NCBI GenBank assembly: GCA_948567375.1
Contig: OX419762.1
Coordinates: 32,555,465-32,619,464 of the forward strand
From: Lunularia cruciata
Lineage: Eukaryota; Streptophyta; Marchantiopsida; Lunulariales; Lunulariaceae
DNA length: 64,000 bases
Direction of reading: 5' to 3'
The notes under the pieces were generated by a model. The model did not search any database and had not been told where the DNA came from. It was given only the letters and a program-made list of their open reading frames with translations. This document shows, piece by piece, positions 33,276 through 44,612 of this stretch (its first letter is position 1; every line of letters begins with the position of its first letter). A program made the position numbers and the translations under genes.

Positions 33276-33966
33276 TGTAACACCCATTTTTGGATGTGTG
33301 TGGTGTTGTGGTATTTAGCTTGGTATTACAAGTACTTGACAGATATTATTTATAAAGATATAAAAGATGGTTCTACATTAGTCACGATTAGCTAGATTTA
33401 GTCATAGCTAAGATAGAGGGGACCTTACTTTACAGGAAGTGGAAAAGATGAGCACCACTATTTTGGATTCTAGTGTGTTGACTTGGTATAATTCCTAGGT
33501 GTTTGGCTTTGAGGAAAGAGTTGAGAACTCTTGGGCCCGCAAGTCTTTTTGTTTTGGATTCTTCTATAGTCCAAGGATAGCCCATGTGAAGGAATCCTTG
33601 GCTTAGTGGTTGGAGCAAGATAAGATCACATGCTAGTGGAATATGTCCATGTGAATGGATATTCCTTTTTACTTTTTGACTTTACTTGACTTTTAGTTTA
33701 GTAACTTGAGTTACTATGGTAATTAGTAACTTTGGTGCATAACTGTTTCACAAGTATATAAACAAGGGTTGAGGAGGTACTCATCATCCTTTCATTTGCA
33801 ACTATCTCTCTCTCATTGATTTCTCTAGTGAGCAATGTCTTGAGTCTTGGAGCGTTAGCCTTGGAAGAGTATGATGGAGTTGGGGTTCTTTGCCTTATTA
33901 TTCCATGGTGTGCTACCATAATAGCCATCAAAGGTTCATTCTGAGTGAGAGGCAGGCCGGCTCACA
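33276..33966 (+). repeat. 3' LTR of element A
   Basis: 691 bp, TGTAACACCC... to ...CGGCTCACA. Preceded by TCCATGGGTAAA, which is also found next to the LTR of element B at 25,289-25,300. Confidence 0.85.
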
Positions 33967-34820
33967 ATACAAATTTTTCTTTAGGGTTCTATTGAGAGGA
34001 ACTACAAAGTCAATTTTTCACTTCTCAAAAGGTTCTAGCAATGGAATTGATCTAAGAGAGGGAGTGGAAGTAGATTTTCTAGCAAAAACTTGACAAACAT
34101 GACAAGCTTTGCAATAATCAGGACAGTCCTTGAAAATTCCATTCCAATGGTAACTTGCATATAGAATCTTGAAAGTTGTCCCATTTCCTACAAAGTGTTC
34201 CCTACACACTAAACCTTCATGAAACTCCTTTATGGGGAAAATAACTCAACCTTACCCCCTACTCTTTGAAGTAGACCATCAATTCCTTGGTGAAAAAGAA
34301 TATCCTCCACCATTGTGTAAAGTCTAGATCTTACTATAAGGACCTTCCTCTCCCTAGCATGCATCCTTTCAAGATAGTTACCTTTGGCAACAAAATCCAC
34401 AATCTCCTTATACTCCACTGGAACCTCTTGAATGATTGAGAATCATGAGCTCCTCATCCAAGAAGGAATCATCCATTCGTTCAACTTCATCATGATCATA
34501 AGCCTTAGAAAACATATCAGCATTTGCATTTTTCTTCCCTAGCCTATCCTCAATGGTGTAGTCATACTCAAACAAGAGTATCATCCACCTTGCTAGCCTC
34601 CCTTCCACATTAGGCTTGTTGAAGATGTACTTTGAAGCCTTGTGATCCGTGACAATTTTGGCTTTTCCTCTAATCAAGTAGTATCTAAACTTCTTGAAAC
34701 CAAAGATCATTGCCAACCCTTCTCTCTCTGTAATTGAGTAGTTCTTTTTTGCTGAAAGCATCTATCTACTAGCATAAGCTATTGGATGATCATGGCCATC
34801 TTGGTCTAATTGACTCAGAG
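33967..34820 (-). pseudogene. Integrase N-terminal part and RNase H of element B
   Basis: Minus strand. 34,209-34,018 has NGIFKDCPDYCKACHVCQVF (integrase zinc ligands) and ends toward WGIDFVGPLNRT at the element A junction. 34,761-34,408 has RNase H (NYSITEREGLAMIFGFKKF, VTDHKASKYIF). Stops and frameshifts are present. Confidence 0.75.
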
Positions 34821-34821
34821 T

Positions 34822-35660
34822 TCATCCTATAGCTACATTAGAAGTATCAATGTAGAGGATGAAAGGTTTACTCCAATCAATTTTAGCAAGAATTGGAGCT
34901 ATAACAAGGGATTGCTTGAGCTCCTCACAAGCTTTGAGTTCCTCCTTGTCCCCCAAAATCATCATGTATTCTACACCCTTCTTCATGTAGAAGATCAATG
35001 CATAAGCTTTGTTGGAAAATGAGAAGATAAATCTCCTATCGTACCCAACCATCCCCAATAATTGGCGTAACTTTGTCAAGTTTGAAGGAAATGAAAGGTT
35101 TGAGATTTTCCTCACCTTCTCAAGATCAACTACTATTCCATCCTTGGAAATGATGTGCCCCAAAAGTAAACCTTCTTCACAACCAAAAATGAACTTCTCT
35201 AGGTTGAGTGATGAATTTGCTTTGTCCAAGTATTGCAAGACCTTGATTTTGTGCACAAAGTGCTCCTCCTTGCTCTCCCATAGACACCAAAGTCATCAAT
35301 GGAGTCTCACACGAATTTCCCAATGAAAGGTTCAAACAACTCGTTCATGAACCATTGGAATATGGCTGGAGTATTGCAAAGCCCAAAAGGCATGACCTTG
35401 AAAAATAAGTCCCCCAAGGTGTGGTGAGTTGTTGATGCTCTAGTGCAATCCTGATTTGGTTATACTCGTTATAACTATTTCCAAAATTGTACCTCTTGTG
35501 AATTGCAACCTCTTCCAAGATCTCATCAATGAATGGCAATAGTCCTTCTTATTAACAATGCTGAGCTTCTTGTAATCCACACATACTTGAAGCTTGCTAT
35601 TCTTATTTTACAATCACAACTGGAGACACCCATTCTAAATTCTCCACCTCTAAGATAATT
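34822..35660 (-). pseudogene. Reverse transcriptase of element B
   Basis: Minus strand. 35,539-35,345 has PFIDEILEEVAIHKRYNF and the LGFAILQPYSNGS remnant. The catalytic box reads SIDDFGVYG near 35,300 (both Asp kept). 35,256-34,822 has EGLLLGHIISKDGIVVD and LGMVGYDRRFIFSF. Several frameshifts. Confidence 0.75.
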
Positions 35661-35713
35661 TGGCCTCCTTGAGCTTATCAATCTACTCCTTCACAACCAA
35701 AGCTATTGGTGTG

Positions 35714-36560
35714 CTAATGTGATGTTGCTTTTGGTAGACTAGTCTTGCATGTGACTCCACCTCTATCTTGTGCTCCTCCAAGGTGAATTTTTTTAATCTT
35801 TGTAATTAAAAGCAAAAACATAGATGAACTTGCTAAAATTCTCCTGGATCTCACCTTCTCCTCCTTGGTAACATTTGGACCATACTTGAGGGTAGATAAC
35901 CTCCTCTCTATCTCCTCAAGTGTCAATGGTGATTTATCTATGTCTTTCACAATCTTTGGCTTAGGTGCAAAATCCATAGCACGCAAGGGATACACATTTG
36001 AATTGGTTTTAGATTCATCATCCTCCATGCTTGTGTCCACACCTAAAGCTCTTTTTTCTAAATCTGATTCCTAGTATTCAAAAGATGATGTATCTGAATG
36101 TGAAGTGTTGGTGGTGTTAGTGATAGGAACTATAACTCTATGGTTTGATGGCCCAATCCTCAAGTATCCTTTGTGCCATTGATCAGTTTTGTGTGATGAC
36201 CATGACCTCCCAAGAAGCAAATCATAGCTTGAATTGTTCAAGACTTAAAAAGTCATTAGACCTTGAACTCTCATAACTAGAGCTACCACCTTATCCATCA
36301 CCCCTATTGGCCAAACTTGTTGCTTGTTTGCCATGTTCACCACAAAAGTTGAAGGTCTAGAGGGTATCATACCTTACTTCTTCATCATTCTCTTTGACAT
36401 GGCATTCACTGCAAATCCTCCATCAACAAGTGCATCCTTGATGCTATGACCATTCACTCTCACATCAATCTTGGAGGCATATTCACAAGCCTCCCATGGT
36501 GTTGGTTTGGCATCCACCACCCCCACTAATACTAGAGCTTTTGCTTTTTTTTCTTCTTGC
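35714..36560 (-). pseudogene. Protease and linker of element B
   Basis: Minus strand. 36,040-35,714 is the protease-RT linker (RAMDFAPKPKIVKDIDKSPLTLEE). Between 36,500 and 36,150 lie decayed protease boxes comparable to 29,860-30,190 of element A (GHSIKDALVDGGF-type, then DLLLGRSW-type). The internal MSE duplication of element A is not apparent here, which suggests it arose in the A lineage. Confidence 0.6.
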
Positions 36561-37714
36561 TGCTTGTAGACATAAAACCACCTTTAAGCTCCTTTCTCAA
36601 GGTTGGATTCAAAGTGATCAGTTGACCTATTGTGATGTTATCCTTGTGACTACGAGCATCTTCCAACACATTGTAGTTCCATTGTTGCTTTGAGATCAAG
36701 AGGTCCTCCATCCTCAACTTCTTCCTTGGAGTCTTTATTGTTGAGGTGCTAGTGCAAGTGCTCCTAATAGTCATAGAAGTATCCTTGCTATGAGTAAATC
36801 CTTGAGAAGCAAGTACATCCTCTGCAAAACAAGGTCTCTTCTTCTCTTGTACCAAAAGCTCCAAATTAAGACCTTTGGAGTTTGAGCACTCTCCTTTCTC
36901 ATACTTGCTCTCAATGAAATCTATGGATGTTATTTCCTTACCTTTGTTTGGATTAGTAGCCACTTGGGTTTCATTGCCTCTCTCTTTCTCTCTATTGGCT
37001 CCCTTATAACCCTTCCTCCATGGTAAGTAGAATTTGGGCAATTCTTTTGATTTCAGCCTCTTCTTCCATAACCAAAACAATTTCTATTATTGAAATTATT
37101 GGTTGGTTGGCTGGTCCTCTCAATATGGATAAATTCCATAACTTCTAGGTCTTCTCCCCACATTCTGATCCACCTCTCTCTTCTACCATAGTTGCACATG
37201 ATCTTGAGACTTGCAAGTTGTTTTGTGATAGTTTGAAGTGGATCTTTTGGCAAGGGTGCAAGAGCCAAAGCAACTACTACTTGTGGTGCAATCCTTGCAA
37301 CCAAAGTATCAAAAGTTCCACCATATTTGTAGCCTTGAGGAGGATACACAACCTCTTTCACTACCAAATTACTCCATCTTCTTCCAAACTCTCCTCCATG
37401 CGTATTGCAATCTTGATAACTTCAACCTTGGAAGAAAGCTTTTCATATCTCACCTTGCTTCTAATCTATGGTCTCAATTTTAGTGAGCATGGCTCTTATG
37501 ACAATCATAGTAGTCTCCATATCTTTTCTACACTTCCTCAATGCTATGCAAAATTTGGACTCTAACTTCTCCACTCTTTCTACATAGACTCTCACTTTCT
37601 CTCCATCTCCTTGTTTGAGGAAGGTAACCTCACTTAACAATCTCTCAAAACTCTTGTATAGAAGAAAAATCCCAATGAGTATTGAAGTCAAACTCTCACA
37701 AGACTCTTCTTGCT
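36561..37714 (-). pseudogene. gag 3' part of element B
   Basis: Minus strand. 37,691-37,461 has SFERLLSEVTFLKQGDGEKV. 37,367-37,053 has VYPPQGYKYGGTFDTLVARIAP. 37,080-36,532 has linker LNLELLVQEKKRPCFAEDV. The reading frame is broken repeatedly. The 5' part of the gene is displaced by the 751-bp insertion at 37,715-38,465. Confidence 0.75.
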
Positions 37715-38465
37715 ATAATTTTCTGAGGATAGCAAAGAAATACCAAAGAGAAAACACAAGTTTCACACTCAAACTTTGGTGCCCAAAGGGAACACCTTCT
37801 CTTTATTATATAGTCAAAGAGGATCTCCTCTAGGGATGCTCCACCATAGGATTGGGTACATGGATGGGTGTCACACAGATACACTGTCAGCAAGCTCCAC
37901 CCTTAGATTACTTGCTTGGATGGGTGACATGTCAATTTTGGTCCCAATTGGTTGGTCAAACATGCTTTGATTAGGACTCTTTTAGGGAATCTTCTTGTAG
38001 GAATCTAATAATCATATGGGTGAGGTACCATTGGGAAGCTCTTGGTGAGATAAACAAAGGTGGGAGAAGGCTAGCCTTCCCTCCATTGGGGAGGGTTCCA
38101 CACATTTTTGGGGCCTAATTCATCCTTTTAGGCCTCCAAAATTGCCTTTGAAGTTTTCGGGCCTATTTTGGTTTCTACCCTATTAGTAGAAGTGCTCTTT
38201 TTGTGATATCTCTACCTGATCTAATTTTTCCATTATATGTACCATCCTTCTAGATGTCACCAAACCCAAATTCTATCTTTAGATCATATCTCTAGCTATT
38301 GATTCTAGAATCTTCAAGCATGTTTCCATTTTTGGCCTATTAGTAGAGGTACTTTTTTGGTGATATCTCTATCTAATCTACTAAGTCCATCATTTATAAC
38401 ATCCTCCTAGATATTACCAAACCAAATTTCATCTCGAGATCACATGTCTAGCTATTGGTATTACA
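37715..38465 (-). mobile_element. 751-bp insertion in gag with 6-bp target duplication
   Basis: Bounded by CTTGCT at 37,709-37,714 and 38,466-38,471. On the minus strand it begins TGTAATACC and ends GAAAATTATA, compatible with decayed TG...CA LTR termini. It is non-coding. Two related segments (about 38,166-38,305 and 38,330-38,460) share GATATCTCTA, CTAGAT-TACCAAAC and TAGCTATTG. On the plus strand, 37,900-37,940 has TTACTTGCTTGGATGGGTGAC, which resembles part of a 5S rRNA internal promoter. Candidate solo LTR or small non-autonomous LTR element. Confidence 0.6.
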
Positions 38466-38662
38466 CTTGCTCATCTCTCCTCTCTGTCATTTGGTATTGT
38501 GACTCATACTACATTAGTGTTGCATCCTCAAAGAAATCTGGTAATTATAAGATCCACTCATTCTTCCTCCTCTCATTGTTCTTATGCAAGCTCTCATTAA
38601 GTCTCTCACAAAGGCCACCACATCTTCTCCATCCTTGCCAAAGAAAAATGAAAGTTTCTCCA
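38466..38662 (-). pseudogene. gag 5' end of element B
   Basis: On the minus strand it reads from MEKLSFFFGKDGED to a region matching the EFLEDVAL-CYEYEYQ part of element A gag, then is cut at the 751-bp insertion. The sequence upstream (38,663-38,845) matches the element A leader, including the purine-rich run. It stops abruptly at about 38,845, so no 5' LTR of element B remains. Confidence 0.7.
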
Positions 38663-38879
38663 TCTTAGCCACTCACTATCTTTCTCTTTTCTCTCAATTC
38701 TTTTCCTTTTCTTTTCTCTCACTATATAACTAATAGAGCATGTACATGACTAACACCATTTGAAAGTAATACACCCTAGGGAATAAAAAAGGTATAAGTT
38801 ACTCCAAGATTTCTATAGCAACATCAAATACTAGAGTGCATATTAATTGATCTTTGGATCACATTTTTGGGATAGAATT

Positions 38880-40290
38880 GGAACTTAAGTTTTCCAAGTT
38901 TCATGGTAGAAATCTTTGCCAGTTGGAGAATGAATGTGCCTCCATTTATTTGTACCATTTGTAGCCCATCTTTACCTTGGATTGAATCTTCTCAATGTAG
39001 AGGAGAAGAAGGTGTTGGTGTTGCATTTCCATCCACATATGTATCAAGATGTAGATGCAGACAAAAAAACTTCATAAGGCAGATCCGAGGAGGCAATAAA
39101 GACTTTGCTAGAATGGGACAAGAAAAATTGTGTCAATATCCATTCCAAAGCTGAAGTCGAGGAAGATAAATCAACCCAAGAATGTAGTGGCACCAGTTTA
39201 ATCAAGAGAGACAAGGAGCCTAAACTTAAGGCATGAGGCGGTGGTAGATCTATCGTTAGGGGCAAAGTTTGAAGACAAAGCCGAGAGCAAAGGCAAGGAC
39301 TCAAAAGAAGAAGAAGACAAACTCATGCTACAAAGAAGAGAGTTGAGCAAGAGTGATGGAGAGTTAGAGGTCTAGCAGTCCATGAATAAAGGGGCTGAAG
39401 CTGATGAGAGGGAGTTCCATGCGCAAATTGACTACATGGAAGGAGGAGATAGCCAATACTTGGATTTGGCCAAAGTGGATATCCCAGAGGAGAGGGAAGA
39501 GGAGCTAGGACTGGTGTTTACATGAGGAGAAATATCAAAGAGAGGTATGTAGTCTACAACTATAGGACCAAGTTGAGTGAATGAAGAAGAAGATAGCTCA
39601 AAGGAAATTAGTTTGAAATCAAGACAATCAAGAATCTTAAATTGTTTATAATGTGGAGGAGGAAAAGACATTAAAGGAAAAGTGTGAAGAGGAGTTGAAG
39701 ATGTATCAAAATTAGTTGGAATAAGAAAGAGCTTGGGAGGAGTTAGTTCCAAAGAAGACATCGGGCTCAATAGGAGAGATCATTGGAAGGTTGAAAGTGA
39801 TGTTGAGTACCAAAGCAAAACTAAAGTTGGAGGAGTCAAGATTGCATGAGTTGAAGTTGCTTGTGCAAAGACAAGGAAGAGGAAAGAAAAGGACACCAAA
39901 CGTAATAAATTGTAAATTTGCTTGAGCGATAGAGTAGATAGAAAGATCATTGAAGTAGGAGATAATGTTTATCTCAAATTGGACTTAATTAGATCAAAAT
40001 TGGATGAATTTGTAGTAGTGTGAAGGAGGGAACCCAATGTGATGTGATTGACATAGGAGTGTAGGTGCCTTTGGGTGAATTAACTGAGTCAATAGAAGAA
40101 GTTAGGATAGGAAAGGAAGGAGTAGTCAAGCAAATTATGACTTCAATTTCAGTTCAAATTGAAAATAAGATAGAAATAAAAGAAGAAATAGAAGTAGTAG
40201 ATGAACCCAAAGTGTAGGAAGCGCTTGCGTGAACATTGGGTGTAGAAGATGAAGTAGAAGAAGACATCAAATTGAGTTAGGAGTAACAAT
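38880..40290 (+). pseudogene. U3-embedded coiled-coil ORF, copy 4
   Basis: Strongly decayed. 38,903-39,154 overlaps the conserved HFYLGLNLLN-HFHP region in a shifted frame. 39,290-39,500 is acidic linker, and 39,580-40,290 is charged coiled-coil sequence. Deletions shorten the linker relative to copy 1. Recognised by nucleotide collinearity rather than by a good reading frame. Confidence 0.5.
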
Positions 40291-40402
40291 TTTGACATTT
40301 GAAGAGGTAGATATGAAGTAGAGTGACACTTTGGATTTGCAAATTTGTAAAGTAGTGATTGAAGTAGTTTAGGTAGTTTAGATAACTATTGAGTGCACTG
40401 CT

Positions 40403-40410
40403 TATTTAAA
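40403..40410 (+). promoter_or_regulatory. TATA box of LTR copy 4
   Basis: TATTTAAA preceded by TAGATAACTATTGAGTGCACTGC, the same arrangement as in the other copies. Confidence 0.5.
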
Positions 40411-41086
40411 GGAGGAATTTGCAATGAGTTGTTATTCAATATTCATATTTTTGAAGTTGAGTAAAGCAAAGTATTATAACTTAGTGCTTGTCATTTTGGT
40501 TTAATTCCAAGTATCAATCTTTTGTATGAGTTTGTGAGTGTTGGGAGAAGTCTGATTTGCAATCTTTGAGTGTTAGATGTTGGATTCTGCAACATTGATG
40601 TTCATTCTATGTGTTTTATATTGAGTGGATAGCAATTGAGGCAATGCCTTGATGAATCTATGAGGGATCATAGTGTTGGTAGTATTATGAATTTGTGATC
40701 ATAAGGCTGGATTGATGCAAAGCAACTTTGATTGAGGAAGTTGTGCCTTCTGTGGAGGGATGGAATACAATTTTGAGGCAAAGTCATTTTATGGTGAAGT
40801 AGCTTTCTTTGGAAGAACTGAATCACCACAATCAGTATCAATTTGGCAAGGATTTGAAGAATTATGATTATGGATGTTGATAATTTGTGATGAGATTGTG
40901 AATTGAACACTTTTTACTCTCTTTAGGGTGTGGTTTCTACCCAAGAGGCTAAAGATAGAACCAAGAGGAATTGTTTGTTACTTTCACTTTGGTATTTGAC
41001 CCTTTTTGACCAATATCTTTATGGGAACAAATGATTACTTACTAATTACCACAAAAGTGATCCTAGCTAAGTTGTCACATGATTTT

Positions 41087-41104
41087 TGGTGCCACTGTTT
41101 GGGA
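41087..41104 (+). promoter_or_regulatory. Primer binding site of element 3
   Basis: TGGTGCCACTGTTTGGGA, eight bases after the LTR terminus, parallel to 8,096-8,113. Confidence 0.6.
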
Positions 41105-41159
41105 TACAAATCTCAAGAATGGACAAATATGAAGCCAAATTGAAAGTTGGCTGTCTATC

Positions 41160-42840
41160 AAATATGATTGTCTACACCAAAAGAACAACGGGAAGAGAAG
41201 GCTTGTAAAAGAAATTTACAACATGAGGAAGAAGAATGCCAAAAGAGTCAACTCAATATTGGAGAATTTGAGAAGGAGGAATTGGATCTCCAACTTTGTC
41301 ACAAAGTTCAAGAAGCCTTGCAAGCACTTGAAAAGAAGAAATAAGATTCTGGGTGGCAAGACTACTTTCTGCCACCTCATCCCAAAAGAAAGAAAGAGGC
41401 AACCAAAGATACATATTTGCTACAACACAACACATTGACTTCCCCCAAAACCACAAAGGGGTTTGGTTACTTGAAGGATTTGATTCTTGAGAAGACAACA
41501 CAAATCTTGACTGAAGAAGAGTGCCAATACATCTTACATATGATCCCCCAAATAGTTTGTTGAGATCTTGAAAAGCAATTTGATGATACTGACTCTCTTC
41601 CTCAAGCTAAAGTTGAAGTCAAGGTACCTCCAATCAAAGTGCCTCTTGATGAAGACCCATTGTTGAATTTTGTACCTTGAGACCCCTAGCCTGAAATGAA
41701 AGCACAATCACTTGCAAGCACCTTGGGTCAAACAAGTTTGGTACCACAATCATCAATTCATCAGACCTACAACATGATGTCTTTCCTAAATTACCAAGCA
41801 AGCTTACAAGAAGTACAAGGGAACTGAATTTGATGAGGACCTTGATGAATTTATTGAGGAATTTGAAGTGATGTCCTTTGCCAACAAGGAACATGACTCC
41901 ACAGATTGGCTGTTGAAAATCTGTGCCTGAAGAAAGCTCAAAGTTGGTTCACCCATGTACCTTAGAAGGGGTTCAAGCCAACAAACAGGACAAAACTTGA
42001 GGAAAACTCTTGGAAAGGTTTCAGGAAGTGGATTATGATATGAGTCTTTTTGTTGCACTCAATGATTTGGAATAGGGCAAGAACAAGAAGTTGAGAGATT
42101 ACACCAAACGGTTCATGGCATTATTGAACCAAGTGCCAAAGCAATCTGGTGTGGTAGGGTACTTTGATGCCCAAGCCATTACCTGGTTCCTTGGTGGTTT
42201 TACACCCAAATTTGGATCTTTGTAAGGGAGAGGAATATAACTTCCCTTGACAAAGTACTCAAGCATGTTGTCAGACACGAGGCAACCCCCTCTCATTCAT
42301 CCAATAATAGGAGACATCAGGAGAAGAAATGCAAGAAACCAAGACATAGAGCTTCTCACAGTACCTCCCATTCTTCAAAACAATCCTTCATGTCATCTGG
42401 TTCTTCTTTGGACTCAAAAGAAGATGTAAAGCCAAAGAAAAACAAAAGGCAAAGAGAAAATAAAGTATTGATTTCCCCAACTAAATGCATTAACAAGACA
42501 AATGCTAAGATGGAGACTCTTATTCAAGAGCTTTCAGATTTCAAGATCCAAATGATTGGGACAAAGGGCTGACTGAAAACTCCTTCATTTGGTAGACCAA
42601 ATGTGTGGTGCACAACGTGTGGCAAGTTGGGTCATGCTAACATAGAGTGTTTGACCACCAAATTTACATTTCCAGTGTAGCAAATTGATTGGGTTCCAAG
42701 GGCCATTAGTCTCCAAATTGTCTCGAACCAAGATGTCAGATTTGGAATGTTCCATTATGTGGAAATTTTAAGTGTTTGGGTCACATGTGCAACCAATGAC
42801 CTCAGCCACCAAACCCAAAGCCACCGGTAAAATATGTGTA
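41160..42840 (+). pseudogene. gag of element 3
   Basis: Collinear with 8,170-10,054. An N-terminal acidic region is at 41,223-41,650, capsid around 41,850-42,130 (EFEVMSFANKEHDS, LNDLE-GKNKKLRDYTKRFMALL), a Ser/Lys linker at 42,247-42,572, and a zinc knuckle CTTCGKLGHANIEC near 42,610. Numerous stops and frameshifts. Confidence 0.7.
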
Positions 42841-44612
42841 GACTCCGGCTGAGCAAGCTGCCTTACAACCAAAAGGCAATGCCATTGGGAATTGTATAAC
42901 CCTTTAAGAAGAATGTCCTCAAGGGGGGAGTCCAGCCTAAGAAGGGGAGTGGCCGGACCTTGATGTGTTGAGAGTTGAGACATGCTCTAGGAAGAAGAAG
43001 CATGAGCACAAAGAAGGAAGCACTAAGTCTTTGTCTTGAAGAAAGGCAAAGGACTTTGGCCTAAGTCAATCCTATCTACAAAAGAGGAGATAATCTTGGC
43101 AAAAGCCAAAGCTAGAGCATTGCAAAAGGAAATTCAAGAGGCAGTGCAACAAACTCAAGAAATGAGTTTGGAGGTAGACCTAAAGATAAAACCTCCAATT
43201 TTTGCAGTTTACATCAATCTAACGTAGAGAATCTAATGTAGAGGTACTTTGGGTAAACCCAAAGTACCTTGGATCCAGACCATTGGTACTCCAATCACCA
43301 TTCTGAAGTGACCCAAAATAACATTGGATCAGGGAGAGACTTCAAACCCAAAGATGAAGTTGAAGAACTTGAAACTCAGAGGAGTATCCCAATATAATAT
43401 TGTGGCAGATTTGGCATCCAAATCTTTGGGAGTGCAACTGAAGCATATAAGAAGAAGCAGCTGAGTTTTGCCCTCAAGAAAGTAAGGGCAATGACCAAGA
43501 AAGGTATAGCAACAATATACCATATTGAACAAGAAGATTTGGGATGTCCCAAACTAGATGTAGAGATCATGGTTTGCATGATCACATTTTTACCCATTGA
43601 CTTGAGGTCAAGTGTGAATGTCGTGACAGAGGATACTACACACGGATTGAATTATCATATATTTTAGCCAACACCCCAAATTTGAAGTTTGTGGATTAAA
43701 CCAGGAGATGACCTTTAGGCATGTTGTCTAACATAATCATAATCATCGAAGGAGTACCATTCAAACTGAACTATATTGCACTAAGACTAGTAACCAAAAT
43801 TGGTTACTCATTGTTGATCAGAAGACTTTGGTTGTCTAGTGCTCAAGTTGTGGTAGATTGGGACCATTAGAATCTGAGATTCAAGTACATCTTGTTTGAA
43901 GACCAGAAGTTGGTGACAATGAGTTGGACAAAGGTTCCTCATCTCATGGAAACTGCTTTGTTAGAAGATGAAGATGAATCCAAAGATTTGTTTGTCTTCA
44001 TCTTTAGAAGACTTGGATGAAGAATGTAAGGACAAGAGAAGAAGAAAAGGACATGACCATACTCACTATTGATTGGGGCACATTTGCATACAAACAAATG
44101 CCCTTTGGTTTGTGTAATGCACCTGCTACTTTCAAACAGATGATGAATGCAATTTAGAAGATTTTCTATGGAAGTTTGTGGAAGTTTTCATTGATGATTT
44201 TTGCATGTTTGGCCAAAGAGAGATGCATTGGGATTACCTCCGCCAAACATTTGAAAGATGTCATTTTTCTGGCTTCTTGTTGCACTTGGAGAAATGCTTC
44301 TTTGGAATGAAGGAAGAAATTTGGTTAGGGCATCGGGTCTCAAGCCGAGGAGTTGAAGTTGATGTTAAGAAGGTGAAAGTCATCTTAGCTTCATAATCCC
44401 CCAAAAATATTTGGGAGTTGAGATCCTCCTTGGGACATGTTGGATATTATAGACGCTTTTTGTCTAACTATCCAATGCAAGTTGCACATTTGTCAAAGTT
44501 TTTGAAGAAGTCCAAAGACTATTTGTGGGAAGCAAAACAAGAAGAAGCTTTCCAAGTGTTGAAAAAGAAACTAGTGGAAACACCAATGATGATAGCAATG
44601 ATGGTAGGTAAT
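42841..44612 (+). pseudogene. Protease and RT of element 3
   Basis: A protease box remnant PIDLRSSVNVV lies near 43,605. 43,860-44,060 has spacer. RT begins around 44,070 (WGTFAYKQMPFGLCNAPATF). The catalytic box VEVFIDDFCMFG is intact in 44,178-44,396, followed by HRVSSRGVEVD and LGHVGYYRRFL. The RT start region (LEELARY...HHPLPF) seen at 11,363-11,900 is deleted. Coding similarity ends at about 44,612, where the LINE remnant begins. Confidence 0.7.

Larger units (their letters stand above)
26151..33966 (+). mobile_element. Nearly full-length Ty3 element A nested in element B
   Basis: Two homologous LTRs (26,151-26,829 and 33,276-33,966) flank gag, protease, RT, RNase H and integrase in Ty3 order on the plus strand. 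The element lies inside the integrase of the related minus-strand element B. The minus-strand flanks read GTATT and GTACA, each one substitution from the expected GTATA, consistent with a decayed 5-bp target duplication. It has stops and altered catalytic residues, so it is not autonomous as it stands. Confidence 0.85.
38846..41079 (+). mobile_element. 5' LTR of U3-ORF element 3 (5'-truncated)
   Basis: Starts at a point matching about 366 of copy 1 (GATCACATT-TTGG-ATAGAATTGGAAC) and ends AAGTTGTCACA at 41,079, immediately before TGATTTTTGGTGCC. It carries the coiled-coil ORF, TATTTAAA at 40,403-40,410 and a U5-like tail. It is a second independent case where the ORF lies upstream of the promoter in an LTR contiguous with the PBS. 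Confidence 0.7.
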
